Shown here: in pieces, positions 17,571 through 26,600 of the stretch
Layout: each line of letters begins with the position of its first letter
How positions within the stretch are numbered: the stretch's first letter is position 1
Origin: an uncultured Spirochaetales bacterium
GTDB taxonomy: Bacteria; Spirochaetota; Spirochaetia; Treponematales; Treponemataceae
NCBI GenBank assembly: GCA_946406925.1
Contig: CAMJMF010000002.1
Location: 1-45,711, forward strand
Reading direction: 5' to 3'
DNA length: 45,711 bases
The notes under the pieces: generated by a model
Database searches by the model: none
The model's input: the letters and a program-made list of their open reading frames with translations, nothing else
What the model was told of the DNA's origin: nothing
Made by a program: the position numbers and the translations under genes

Positions 17571-17599
17571 ATGTTAGTTGATTATTCCAACTAAGTCAA
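17571..17599 (-). promoter_or_regulatory. Promoter of the sugar-transporter operon
   Basis: On the minus strand TTGACT (17599-17594), 17-nt spacer and TAACAT (17576-17571). The leader of about 120 nt is AT-rich, and I see no clear riboswitch in it. Confidence 0.6.
17574..17594. promoter_or_regulatory. Palindromic operator inside the promoter spacer
   Basis: TTAGTTG (17574-17580) and CAACTAA (17588-17594) form a perfect 7-bp inverted repeat with a 7-nt gap, lying between and touching the -35 and -10 boxes. The half-site resembles the TTAGTTTG half-site of ROK-family XylR operators in Bacillus. A repressor bound here would block RNA polymerase. Confidence 0.65.
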
Positions 17600-17769
17600 G
17601 CAATTTTTTTTATTTTTGTTCGCCTTTTTTTGTAATCCTCATTTTTTCAAAAAATCTTCAAAAGTGCAGAACCTTTTGCTATCACTATAATAACTTTGAT
17701 TATGTAATATAGATATATATATTTTTGATAATTTATATCTATTATTGATATTCATATTTTTGCCATTAC

Positions 17770-17857
17770 ATTGCTTCGCCTATTGGCTCGCAATGACGGA
17801 TTTGCATTCGCCATGCTACACCAGCCGTCATTGCGAGGAACGAAGTGACGAAGCAAT
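17770..17857. repeat. REP-like dispersed inverted repeat
   Basis: ATTGCTTCG and CGCAATGACGG (17770-17799) are mirrored by CCGTCATTGCG and CGAAGCAAT (17825-17857). This kind of text recurs as an intergenic repeat in many bacterial genomes. Apart from the promoter, it is the only structure I see between 17444 and 17875. A shorter relative occurs at 23268-23293. Confidence 0.7.
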
Positions 17858-17875
17858 CCGAATGACGAGATGTCT

Positions 17876-19564
17876 CTAGCTGCGTAAGCCTTCCTTTTGA
17901 GAGAGCATGCGCTCTTTGGCTAACGGCAGGAGATTTGAGACATATTCAACTTCCGAGCGCAGCACTGAGCCCGAAGACATTGAATACTGATAGCGCGGAT
18001 GCTTCTGAATTTCAGTGAACAAAAGCTCGTCTAAGTTGACCAGCATGCGGTGAATATCTTCTTTTCGCAGATTAAGCGCAACAACGCAGAATTCTTCATC
18101 ACCCATATAAGCAACCTTTGCTTTCTCACAAAAGATTTTCTTTATGCAGCCGGTAAAAGCCGAAAGCACCTCACTGCCCTCAATAGAAAACAAATCAGGC
18201 GTATCTCTTCCCGCAGATGTGAATGTCAGCATTATTACAGAAAAATCTACATCGTTTGCCATTTCAATATTTTTCAGATATTCATTAATTGCAAACGGAT
18301 TCAAAAACCCCGTCTGATAATCAATACGCATCTGTTCGTCTTTTATCTGCTCAACAGCCTTTTTTTCAGAATCAGGTTTTATCTGAAAAAGAAAGTGCGC
18401 AATCATGATTGTGACAAATACCAGAACACCAAAAGACAGAGGGCTGCCCTGCATAACCTGAAGGTTCAGAGAAAAATACTTTTGAATCGGGTAGCGCACA
18501 ATGTCCACAACCATGAATAAAAGCATAAAAACAAAACCGACAGTCGGAAGTCTTTCGCGCCACACCTGCACAAGAAGATTTCTTACACTCACAAATACAC
18601 AGAAAATAATTTCTACACCCAGAAAAGCAAACTGAATTGAACGCATGGACGGCAGATGCATAATACCTGAAAAATCAAGAAGCAGGGCAATCGAGCAAAA
18701 AATTGCAAAACCATAAATTAAGCCGAGCACAATCCGCTGTTCAATTTTTGTACGCGCAATAAACCTGTAAAAAACCGACAGAACCGCAAAGTTTGTGCAG
18801 TAAAGCATAAAATACTCTACCCATGTGTTAATCGAATAATTATGGTAAAATGCGTTTACACATTTGTTTGCGTAAAGCTCATAAAGCCCCAGACACAGCA
18901 GGAACATTGAAAGCGGCAGAATTTTCGCAACGCCCTTCTCAAAAGCAATAAATATAAGAACAACGATTGTGCCTACAAGCCCTGTAAGTACAAGAAATAC
19001 AGAGCAGAACATCATGAACAGACGCCCTGAAAGCATGTTAGAGAACGACTTTCTTGCATCTTCAATCCAGACAGGCTGAAAAGACGTGAACGAGCGCGGC
19101 TCAGTAACATTCAAAATAATCTTTATTTCAGTGCCGGGGCTGCAATCATAAAGGCTTATAATATGCATGCCTGAACCGACGTTTCTTGAAATTGGAACAT
19201 ACTCCTGACCGTAGCGGTAGACTATTTTATTATTGATGCGCGCATCAACAGTACAGTATGAGGTGTACATTCTAAGCACAGGGTTTTCTACAGTAATTTC
19301 AGGCAGCTTGTTTTCAAGAACAACTTTTGTGCCTGTTGAAACTACAGGAAAAGAAAAATCTGAAAGGTTCACATTGTCAAAGCGCTTGTCATCTATAGTT
19401 ACTGTCCAGCCGATGTTAAAAGCTTCTGCATTAAAGACTATTGACCGCTCAAGCTCTCGAATTAACCAATAGAAAATTGAGAAGAAAATGCAAAGCGCAA
19501 AAGCTGAGAGAACTCCATAGCGTAATAATTTCTGGTTTGAAAAAGTATCTTTTAACAACGTCAT
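17876..19564 (-). CDS. Membrane sensor with degenerate GGDEF domain, paralog A
   Basis: The 562-residue protein has one N-terminal membrane segment (about 15-35), an extracytoplasmic, probably beta-rich domain (about 45-175), seven or so membrane segments (about 180-395), a short linker (KKAVEQIKDEQMR) and a C-terminal GGDEF-like domain. The architecture resembles 7TMR-DISM sensors. The GGDEF start (DYQTGFLNPFA) is recognisable, but the signature is GDEEF and the usual DxDxFK metal region is absent, so diguanylate cyclase activity is doubtful. I chose the ATG at 19564 because it gives exactly the length and N-terminus (MTLLKD) of its neighbour. It is a close duplicate of the gene at 19743. 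Confidence 0.8.
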   Translation of the reverse strand: MTLLKDTFSNQKLLRYGVLSAFALCIFFSIFYWLIRELERSIVFNAEAFNIGWTVTIDDKRFDNVNLSDFSFPVVSTGTKVVLENKLPEITVENPVLRMYTSYCTVDARINNKIVYRYGQEYVPISRNVGSGMHIISLYDCSPGTEIKIILNVTEPRSFTSFQPVWIEDARKSFSNMLSGRLFMMFCSVFLVLTGLVGTIVVLIFIAFEKGVAKILPLSMFLLCLGLYELYANKCVNAFYHNYSINTWVEYFMLYCTNFAVLSVFYRFIARTKIEQRIVLGLIYGFAIFCSIALLLDFSGIMHLPSMRSIQFAFLGVEIIFCVFVSVRNLLVQVWRERLPTVGFVFMLLFMVVDIVRYPIQKYFSLNLQVMQGSPLSFGVLVFVTIMIAHFLFQIKPDSEKKAVEQIKDEQMRIDYQTGFLNPFAINEYLKNIEMANDVDFSVIMLTFTSAGRDTPDLFSIEGSEVLSAFTGCIKKIFCEKAKVAYMGDEEFCVVALNLRKEDIHRMLVNLDELLFTEIQKHPRYQYSMSSGSVLRSEVEYVSNLLPLAKERMLSQKEGLRS

Positions 19565-19742
19565 CGTCTGAATCCAAAACAGCAATATACTTGTTCATGC
19601 AGCAACAGAGATTTCTGTCACTGTCTGAAATATTCCAAAAACTCCAAACTTGTCATTTACTCCTATAAGTTTATACGATAGTTTTTGTGTTATCAAGCAA
19701 AAAGTATTTATTAGCGGAGCTTCAGCGGAAATGTGCGAAACG

Positions 19743-21431
19743 CTAGTTGCGGAAGCCTTCTTTTTGAGACTGCATGCGCTCTTTGGCGAGCGGCAGGAGA
19801 TTTGAGACATATTCAACTTCTGAGCGCAGCACGGCTCCGGCAGACATTGAATACTGATAGCGCGGATGCTTCTGAATTTCAGAGAATAGAAGCTCGTCTA
19901 AGTTGACAAGCATACGGTGAATATCTTCTTTGCGCAAATTAAGTGCAATTACGCAGAATTCTTCATCGCCCATATAAGCAATTTCTGCCTTATCACAAAA
20001 GATTTTCTTTATGCAGCCGGTAAAAGCCGAAAGCACTTCACAGCCGTCAAGAGAAAATAAATCAGGCGTATCCCTTCCGGCAGATGTGAATGTCAGCATT
20101 ATTACAGAAAAATCTACATCGTTTGCCATTTCAATACTTTTCAAGTATTCATTTATTGCAAACGGATTCAGAAGCCCCGTCTGATAATCAATACGCATCT
20201 GCTCGTCTTTAATCTGCTCTACAGCCTTTTTTTCAGAATCAGGTTTTACCTGAAAAAGAAAGCTTGCTACCATTATTGTTATGAATGCCAGCACACCAAA
20301 AGACAGAGGGCTTCCCTGCATAAGCTGAAGATTCAATGAAAAGTACTTTTGAATCGGATAACGAACAATGTCCACAACCATAAAGAAAAGCATGAAAAGA
20401 AAACCGATAGTAGGAATTCTTTCCTGCCATATCAACACAAGAAGATTTCTTATGCACACATACAGACAGAAAACAACTTCTATACCCAGAAAAGCAAATT
20501 GTATAGAACGTGTAGTCGGCAGATGCATAACGCCAGAAAAATCAAGAAGCAGAATCAAGGCACAATAAATTGCGAAAGCATAAATCATGCCGAGAATAAT
20601 CCGCTTTTCAAACAGCCGCCGTGCAATCAGCTGGTGAAAAAGCGCGAGTGTTGCAAAATTCGTACAATACAGCGTGACATGTTCCATCCAGGAATTAAAT
20701 GAATAATTAGGAAAAAAAACGACCATACAGCGGTTTGTATACAATTCAAAAAGGCCCAGCCACATCAGAAACTGGGCAAGTGTAAGAATTCTTATTACTT
20801 TTTTGCCAAGAATAATAAAGGCTGTAAAAATAACGGAACTGACCAAACCGAGAACCATCAGAAAAAGAGAGCAGTACATCATGAACAGCCTGCCGGAAAG
20901 CATATTCGGGAATGTGTTTTCTGCCGATTCAATCCAGACAGGCTGCAGAGAAGTAAATGAGCGCGGCTCGGTTACGTTTAAAACAACCTTTACAGGTGTT
21001 CCGGGCTTGTAATCATATAAGCCTGTCACATGCGCGCCGCACCCTACATTCTTAGACCGCATCAAAAGGTCATGTCCGTACGAATAGACAATTTTTCCGT
21101 TCAAATAAATATCAGCTGTACAATACAATGTATAAATTCTTAGCACAGGATTGGGCATGCTGAATACAGGCAGCCTGTTTTCAAGAACAATTTCTGTGCC
21201 TGTTGAAACTACCGGAAAAGAAAAATCAAGAATATCCACAGCGTCAAAACGCCTGTCATCTATGGTTACTGTCCAGCCTGTGTTAAAAGATTCCGCATTA
21301 AAAACTTTTGAGTTTTCAAGTTTTCGAATTGACCAATAAAAGATTGAGAAAAAAATGGAGAGTGCAAAAGCAGAGAGAATCCCATAGCGTAATATCTTCT
21401 GGTTTGAAAAATTGTCTTTTAACAGCGTCAT
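19743..21431 (-). CDS. Membrane sensor with degenerate GGDEF domain, paralog B
   Basis: This is the second 562-residue member of the tandem pair, with the same architecture: N-terminal segment, ecto-domain (about 45-175; NPVLRIYTLYC, LNVTEPRSFTSLQPVWIE), seven-segment membrane region and GGDEF-like domain with GDEEF at 488-492. The cytoplasmic part is nearly identical to paralog A, while the ecto- and membrane regions have diverged more, as expected if the two sense different ligands but give the same output. It starts 20 bp after the GH5 gene stop and is probably co-transcribed with it. The ATG has GGGG 9 nt upstream. Confidence 0.8.
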   Translation of the reverse strand: MTLLKDNFSNQKILRYGILSAFALSIFFSIFYWSIRKLENSKVFNAESFNTGWTVTIDDRRFDAVDILDFSFPVVSTGTEIVLENRLPVFSMPNPVLRIYTLYCTADIYLNGKIVYSYGHDLLMRSKNVGCGAHVTGLYDYKPGTPVKVVLNVTEPRSFTSLQPVWIESAENTFPNMLSGRLFMMYCSLFLMVLGLVSSVIFTAFIILGKKVIRILTLAQFLMWLGLFELYTNRCMVVFFPNYSFNSWMEHVTLYCTNFATLALFHQLIARRLFEKRIILGMIYAFAIYCALILLLDFSGVMHLPTTRSIQFAFLGIEVVFCLYVCIRNLLVLIWQERIPTIGFLFMLFFMVVDIVRYPIQKYFSLNLQLMQGSPLSFGVLAFITIMVASFLFQVKPDSEKKAVEQIKDEQMRIDYQTGLLNPFAINEYLKSIEMANDVDFSVIMLTFTSAGRDTPDLFSLDGCEVLSAFTGCIKKIFCDKAEIAYMGDEEFCVIALNLRKEDIHRMLVNLDELLFSEIQKHPRYQYSMSAGAVLRSEVEYVSNLLPLAKERMQSQKEGFRN

Positions 21432-21451
21432 TCTCTGAACCCCAAACAGGC

Positions 21452-23131
21452 TTATTTTGGAACAGGTGCTTCTACAGAATAATCTTCAACTGAAGCATAA
21501 GCCGCCCTGTTTACAGCCTGGACAATATTCTCATAGCCGGAACGGACTTTGCCCGTCTTTCTGTTTATGTAGCCAAAACTTTCGCGGCCTATGCTTTCAC
21601 CGTTATTATCCCAAAGAAAGAACATCATGTTCTTTTTCTTGGCATAATTAACCAAAAACTCAAGATAATACCGCTGATAATCAGAATACGCCTCGCCCTG
21701 ATAGGTCGCGCCATATTCGCCAATATAAACAGGGCAGTCTTTGAACAAAGCGGCAACCCTGTCAAAAGTCTTCATCAGTGCTTTTTCCTGGTCATTTTTG
21801 GTTGTCTCTACCTGAGCCACATTGCCAAAATCTACGCCCCACTTGTGAACAGAAGCTTCTATACCGAATTCATACGGCGAATAATAATGAAACGAAACCG
21901 CAAAACGGTTCACAGCATCAACACAGGAATCATCCGGTAATTTTAGATAAGACAGACAGTCAGGCGAGGCGCAATAGCCGTTCAGCCCCAAGAAGCGGTA
22001 TGCATTATTTCCGCCGGTAGCACGGACAACAGTTGTAAAAGCCTGATTCCATCTGTTTATTATTGCATATTGAATGCCGTCGTCACTTCTGTTGTCGCCC
22101 CAACCCCATTTTCCGTCCTGAATTTCATTAAAGCCTTCAAATGCAAGCTTAGAGCCGTAATCTTTAAAGGCTTCTGCAACCTGAGACCAAATCTGGCAAA
22201 ACTGAATTGTCTGATTCTTGTAGTTTGCCTCATTATCATCAGCTTTTGAAATATTGAGCCACTGGTTTGTTTCAGAACCGTCATGATGGATGTTTATCAA
22301 AACACCAAGATCTTCCGCCAGTGCCATATCTACAACCTTTTTGACATAGGCAAGCCATTCGGCGTTTATTCTGTAATCAGGAGCTTCTCCGATGTGGTTC
22401 AAATAAGTCACAGGAATTCTTACAAAATCAAAGCCAAGCTCGCGAAGACCTTTGAAAAGCTCAGGCGTAGCTTCTTCTTTAGACCAGTTTTCGGCAGCAG
22501 AAAAGCCTTTGTTTTTTCCTGAACCGATTGTGTCAAGGTAATTGCCCAGATTCCAGCCTGAATGGAAATTTTCTGCAAAATAAGATTTTGAAGAAATGCC
22601 TGTATTAATTTCCGTTCCGTCTACAGGAGAATAATCTATGCACGAAAGTTTTACCACAGAAGCTTCTGCGCCATAGCCCAGAATGACAAGGCCTTTTTCC
22701 TTTAGTTTTGAAGCTTCTTTTGCAGAAACTGTATAAGTTATAGTCTGCTCTGCATTCTGCAAATCTGCATTTTTGTAGCTTTTATTAAAAACAGCATTCT
22801 CTGAATATTTGCCGCCAGCCAAAGCTGAATTATCTTCATCATTAAGCACCAGCTTGATTTTTGGCTTTGTAATTGATGCGTCAGGCTTTTTTAATATTCC
22901 GCATTTTTTTGTTTTAATGGTTATTGTATCGCCTTTTTTGATTTCCGCAAAAAGCGTCTTGTCCAATGCCAATACTGAAGAATATTTTACAGGGTCAGCC
23001 GCCTTAGCTTTTGATTTAGAAGGCTTGCAGCCGGTAAAAAACAAAGAGGCGCAGAGCACAAAAACAAACAGCCCCGCCAAAACTTTACCAGACCGCTTTT
23101 CAGGCATACACAAACAGCAATTTTTTTTCAT
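21452..23131 (-). CDS. GH5 family glycoside hydrolase, lipoprotein
   Basis: This is a surface or periplasmic beta-glycanase (probably endo-beta-1,4-glucanase, mannanase or xyloglucanase; exact subfamily not determined). The 559-residue product from the ATG at 23131 (GGGAG 5 nt upstream) has a lipoprotein signal ending LFFTGC (Cys35), a Lys-rich region and a beta-type accessory domain (about 45-165). The GH5 barrel (about 185-550) has WNLGNYLD, VRIPVTY, INIHHDG (280-285), the acid/base Glu336 in EGFNEIQ and the nucleophile Glu473 in YIGEYGA. Both catalytic residues are present. It heads a likely operon with the two GGDEF-like sensors. Confidence 0.92.
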   Translation of the reverse strand: MKKNCCLCMPEKRSGKVLAGLFVFVLCASLFFTGCKPSKSKAKAADPVKYSSVLALDKTLFAEIKKGDTITIKTKKCGILKKPDASITKPKIKLVLNDEDNSALAGGKYSENAVFNKSYKNADLQNAEQTITYTVSAKEASKLKEKGLVILGYGAEASVVKLSCIDYSPVDGTEINTGISSKSYFAENFHSGWNLGNYLDTIGSGKNKGFSAAENWSKEEATPELFKGLRELGFDFVRIPVTYLNHIGEAPDYRINAEWLAYVKKVVDMALAEDLGVLINIHHDGSETNQWLNISKADDNEANYKNQTIQFCQIWSQVAEAFKDYGSKLAFEGFNEIQDGKWGWGDNRSDDGIQYAIINRWNQAFTTVVRATGGNNAYRFLGLNGYCASPDCLSYLKLPDDSCVDAVNRFAVSFHYYSPYEFGIEASVHKWGVDFGNVAQVETTKNDQEKALMKTFDRVAALFKDCPVYIGEYGATYQGEAYSDYQRYYLEFLVNYAKKKNMMFFLWDNNGESIGRESFGYINRKTGKVRSGYENIVQAVNRAAYASVEDYSVEAPVPK

Positions 23132-23267
23132 AAAAACTCCCAAAAGAGGTAAAACGGAAAAAATAAGGGCACCCAAAAGTTATCTCCTTTTAAAGATGCC
23201 CGTTTACCTACAGTTGAAAGTTTACAATGACTTCAGCTAAAAAAACAACATTAAATTTGTAAAACCT

Positions 23268-23293
23268 GATTGCGAGCCAAAAGCGAAGCAATC
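23268..23293. repeat. Short REP-like inverted repeat
   Basis: GATTGC (23268-23273) and GCAATC (23288-23293) enclose GAG and CGAA text shared with the larger element at 17770-17857. Confidence 0.45.
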
Positions 23294-23296
23294 TCT

Positions 23297-23439
23297 GCCA
23301 GAAAGAGCTTGTTCCGTAGATTCAGCCCAATCGCAAACCCGGCAATTTTACAATAAACTAAACAAGTTTTGCGGAGCAAAACTTGCAGCGGTTTGCCAGA
23401 TAGAGCTTCGAATTTAGATTTAACCCAATCGCAAACCCG
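23297..23439. repeat. Two 45-bp direct repeats flanking a hairpin
   Basis: Unit 1 is 23297-23341 and unit 2 is 23395-23439. Both read GCCAGA(A/T)AGAGCTT, six variable bases, TAGATT, then CCCAATCGCAAACCCG. Between them CAAGTTTTGC and GCAAAACTTG form a perfect hairpin (about 23363-23386). Unit 2 ends exactly at the htrA-like stop codon. With the REP-like repeat, this fills the 308-bp gap after the GH5 gene; no reading frame is credible here. Confidence 0.7.
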
Positions 23440-24675
23440 TTACTCCGTCAGCACAATCTCAATTACTTCGGTTTTTCTGCCCCGGAGAACTGCTACAGAA
23501 ACTTCATCGCCGGGCTTTTTGCTTTCAAGGGCGGCATAATAACCCGCCAGAGAATTTACAGCAATGCCGTCAATTGCGGTTATAACGTCTCCGCCAAGAT
23601 AAATAACCTGAGAATTGCGCATAGAACCATAGCGTACAGCTTCTGTGCCGCCTTTAAGCCCGGCTTTTGCAGCGTTGCCCTTCTCTGCAACCTGCTGCAC
23701 CAGCAGACCCGAATTTACCGCAAGTTTTGCGTAATTTGCAATCGAGCTGTTAAGCTGAACAAAAGTTGCATCAATTGAACCGCGCCTTACCTTGCCGTTC
23801 TGAATAAGCTCTGCGGCTACACGTTTTGCCGTATCAGCAGGAACTGCAAAACCAATGCCGGCTGAATCACCGGAATTAGAATAGATCATCGTGTTAATGC
23901 CGATTATTCTGCCGTTTGTATCTAAAAGCGGACCGCCTGAGTTACCGGGGTTAATCGCTGTATCTGTCTGAATCATGTTTCTGATGATTGTGTTCTGGCT
24001 TGACTGAATCGGGCGGCCTAAGCCTGAAACAATACCCGTAGTCATAGTACGTTCAAGACCAAAAGGGTTGCCGATGGCAATAACCTTCTGCCCTACTTTC
24101 AAATGAGCTGAATCACCAAAATTTATTGTGCGGAGTTCCATGTTTTCAGGCGGAGTAAACTTTACTACGGCAATATCACTTGCAGTATCAGAACCTACAA
24201 CAGTGCCCTCATATTGGGTGCCGTCAGCCAGAGAAACATAGATGCGGTAGGCATCAGCAATTACGTGTGTATTTGTTACAACATAGCCGCGCTTGTCTAT
24301 AATTGCACCAGAACCAGAGCCGCCTGACTGCGGAACAGGCTCAAGGAACCAGTTTACGGCAACAACTTCAGTCGTAATATTTACTACAGCGTCTTTGCAA
24401 TTGGCATAGACTGTAATGTTTTGGATTTCTTCCTGAGAATAACCGTCAAGGTCAACTTTTTTTACCTGGTCAGGAGCAGATGTCTTAAATTCAAACACAG
24501 GCGTGTCACTGTATTTTGGCTCTTCCTGTATTTCTTCTGATTCAACAGGCAGTTCTTCGGTCTTTTCACCTGTTCTTACTCTGAAAATTGCAAACATGCC
24601 TGAACAAAGCACAAGCATTGCAATTATAGTTATACAAACAATAACAACTACCTGAGATCGACTGTAAAGTTTCAC
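23440..24675 (-). CDS. HtrA/DegP-type serine protease
   Basis: This is a membrane-anchored, extracytoplasmic protein quality-control protease (411 residues). An N-terminal membrane segment (about 8-32) is followed by a Pro/Glu-rich linker. The trypsin-like domain has His137 (TNTHV), Asp167 (SDIAVV) and Ser246 (NPGNSGGP), and one PDZ domain (about 300-411) follows. One PDZ plus a single anchor is the DegS/HtrA-like arrangement. I chose the GTG at 24675: it is preceded by GGAGG at 5 nt, while the TTG four codons upstream lies within that ribosome site. A terminator hairpin lies immediately upstream, so expression may depend on read-through from the PPi-PFK gene. Confidence 0.92.
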   Translation of the reverse strand: MKLYSRSQVVVIVCITIIAMLVLCSGMFAIFRVRTGEKTEELPVESEEIQEEPKYSDTPVFEFKTSAPDQVKKVDLDGYSQEEIQNITVYANCKDAVVNITTEVVAVNWFLEPVPQSGGSGSGAIIDKRGYVVTNTHVIADAYRIYVSLADGTQYEGTVVGSDTASDIAVVKFTPPENMELRTINFGDSAHLKVGQKVIAIGNPFGLERTMTTGIVSGLGRPIQSSQNTIIRNMIQTDTAINPGNSGGPLLDTNGRIIGINTMIYSNSGDSAGIGFAVPADTAKRVAAELIQNGKVRRGSIDATFVQLNSSIANYAKLAVNSGLLVQQVAEKGNAAKAGLKGGTEAVRYGSMRNSQVIYLGGDVITAIDGIAVNSLAGYYAALESKKPGDEVSVAVLRGRKTEVIEIVLTE

Positions 24676-24685
24676 TTGCTCCTCC

Positions 24686-24713
24686 AAAAAAACGGGCTGC
24701 CATAAGACAGCCC
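24686..24713 (-). terminator. Hairpin with T run just before the htrA-like gene
   Basis: Read on the minus strand, GGGCTG pairs with CAGCCC and runs into GTTTTTTT, ending directly before GGAGG of the protease gene. It is the likely terminator for PPi-PFK transcripts. Confidence 0.7.
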
Positions 24714-24738
24714 ATTAAAAAGCCAGATTAAAGCCTAT

Positions 24739-24869
24739 GGGCAATATCTAAAAACTCACTATCGTGATTTTATAGATATTGCCGCCGAGTTGTAAATCGC
24801 TAAAATGGCGCGATTTACAACATCGCATTTTCAAAGTTACCTCTAAAAACTGAAGTTTTTAGAGGTTCC
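24739..24869. repeat. 130-bp three-hairpin repeat, copy 1
   Basis: Three hairpins follow each other. The first is GGCAATATCTA against TAGATATTGCC with an inner AAAA-TCAC/GTGATTTT stem; the second is GTTGTAAATCGC against GCGATTTACAAC; the third is CCTCTAAAAAC against GTTTTTAGAGG around TGAA. It starts in the PPi-PFK/htrA gap and ends one base from the PPi-PFK stop codon. It is about 94% identical to copy 2 at 29312. Confidence 0.9.
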
Positions 24870-24870
24870 A

Positions 24871-26526
24871 TTATTTGTGCTCAAGCTTCAATGTCTTTGT
24901 TGGCTGGTCGCAAACTTCGCTTGGACCATAATACTGAATAGCACCCGGATAAAGGTAAGCTGTCTCAACAGCCCACTTGTCGCGGTTGTCTGCATAAGCT
25001 TTGAAAGGTGCACCGTCAAGTTCAACCAAAGCCTTGCGGATAACAGGCTTCTTTGAACCATGGCGCTGTTCCATGTTCATCATCATTGTTAACGGAATAC
25101 CGCCGGCAATCCATTTGTCAGCAGGAGCTGTCAAATTGCGTACGCTAGAAAGGTAGCCTGTTACGCCAGAAGCGATGAGAACGAATGCGTTGTAGCCCAA
25201 GCTGTAGCAGTAGTCTGCATCAAAGTTTGAAGGGAACGCACAGCGTCCTTCATAACCGAAGAAGTGGCAGTATGAACTGAACTTGCCTTTATAAGTTCCT
25301 TCTTTCTTCATTTCAGCAAGACGTGCTTCTACGCTGAGAGCAAGAAGTTTTTCTGTATCAATGCGGCTAACCTGAACGTTTCCGTGAGGGTCGCGGTCTG
25401 CAAGGAACTGAGCAGCAATTGCTTCAGGAAGGCTTGCGAAAGTCTCGAAGCTTGCAGCTGTAAGGTTGGCTTTGAGCCAGTCTTTCTTTGCGGCAAAATC
25501 TTTGAGGACGTTGAATTCATCAGCCTTAAGAGCCATTTTGTCGTTAAGTTCTGCAATAAGAACTTTCATTTCAGGAATGAATTCAACAAGTCCTTCTGGA
25601 ATAAGAATAACACCAAAGTTGCCTGCACCTTCTGCACGTTTAGCAACAGCCTTACAGATATCGTCTGTAATCTGGCGGAGTGTCATTTTCTTTGCTTCAA
25701 CTTCTTCTGAAATCAAACAGATGTTTGCCTGTGTCTGAAGTTCACATTCAAGAGCAATGTGAGAAGCAGAACGGCCCATCAACTTGATGAAGTGCCAGTA
25801 TTTCTTTGCAGAGTTTGCATCGCGCTCGATATTTCCGATAAGTTCAGAATATGTCTTACAAGCTGTGTCGAAACCGAAAGAAGTTTCGATATATTCGTTC
25901 TTAAGGTCGCCGTCAATTGTTTTTGGGCAGCCGATAACGCGTGTAGGAACATTGTTTGCAACAAAGTATTCAGCAAGCAATGCAGCGTTTGTGTTAGAGT
26001 CATCGCCGCCGATGATTACGATTGCATCAAGGCCGAGTTTCTTTGCTGTTTCAGCAGAAGCCTTGTACTGTTCGTCTGTCTCAATCTTTGTACGGCCAGA
26101 ACCGATGATGTCGAATCCGCCTGTATTGCGGTATTCATCAATGAATTTGTCATTGAATTCTACATAGTCACATTCAATAAGACCGCTTGGGCCGCCTTTA
26201 AAACCATAAAGTGTAGAAGACTTGTTGCCAGCTTTAATTCCGTCATAAAGACCTGCAATAACGTTGTGTCCGCCAGGAGCCTGACCGCCTGAAAGAATTA
26301 CACCAACTTTAATCTGTTTTTTTACGTTTTCGTTCTTGCCTTTTACAACGCGGGCTTCTGGTTTACCGTAAGTATTCTTGAAAAGCTCTTTAAGTTCAGC
26401 CTGATCAGCAACAGATTCTGTTGCGTTGCCGAATTCAACAACGATTTTGTCGAGTTTGTTCTTAAGCACAGCCGGAAGCTTTGGCTGGTACTCGTAACGT
26501 GCCTTTTGCAATGCAGAAATTGACAT
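24871..26526 (-). CDS. pfp: Diphosphate-fructose-6-phosphate 1-phosphotransferase (PPi-PFK)
   Basis: This enzyme reversibly phosphorylates fructose-6-phosphate using pyrophosphate, replacing ATP-PFK in glycolysis in many spirochetes. The 551-residue product has the length of the long PPi-PFK group. [12 protein letters not shown] (78-88) binds phosphate. GGDDS (173-177) carries the second Asp that marks PPi-dependent enzymes (ATP-PFK has GGDGS), and PKTIDGD (201-207) has the Lys typical of PPi use plus the catalytic Asp. [11 protein letters not shown] (250-260) contacts the sugar phosphate. The ATG at 26526 is chosen for its AGGAGA site and the usual N-terminus; the frame is open for 13 more codons. 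It diverges from a symporter gene across mirrored promoters. Confidence 0.95.
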   Translation of the reverse strand: MSISALQKARYEYQPKLPAVLKNKLDKIVVEFGNATESVADQAELKELFKNTYGKPEARVVKGKNENVKKQIKVGVILSGGQAPGGHNVIAGLYDGIKAGNKSSTLYGFKGGPSGLIECDYVEFNDKFIDEYRNTGGFDIIGSGRTKIETDEQYKASAETAKKLGLDAIVIIGGDDSNTNAALLAEYFVANNVPTRVIGCPKTIDGDLKNEYIETSFGFDTACKTYSELIGNIERDANSAKKYWHFIKLMGRSASHIALECELQTQANICLISEEVEAKKMTLRQITDDICKAVAKRAEGAGNFGVILIPEGLVEFIPEMKVLIAELNDKMALKADEFNVLKDFAAKKDWLKANLTAASFETFASLPEAIAAQFLADRDPHGNVQVSRIDTEKLLALSVEARLAEMKKEGTYKGKFSSYCHFFGYEGRCAFPSNFDADYCYSLGYNAFVLIASGVTGYLSSVRNLTAPADKWIAGGIPLTMMMNMEQRHGSKKPVIRKALVELDGAPFKAYADNRDKWAVETAYLYPGAIQYYGPSEVCDQPTKTLKLEHK

Positions 26527-26600
26527 ATTGTCTCCTATTTCTTTTATTTTCAGCAGACTCTGCATTTTTATGCAGAAAGCCCGCTTATATTGAAGTATAT

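Noticed and set aside
18045-18110. Active diguanylate cyclase site in the GGDEF-like domain
   Set aside because: The signature reads GDEEF and the DxDxFK metal region is replaced, so catalytic activity is not supported.
24739-24869. Insertion sequence or MITE with target duplications
   Set aside because: The ends of the element are not inverted repeats of each other, and no matching short duplications flank either copy.
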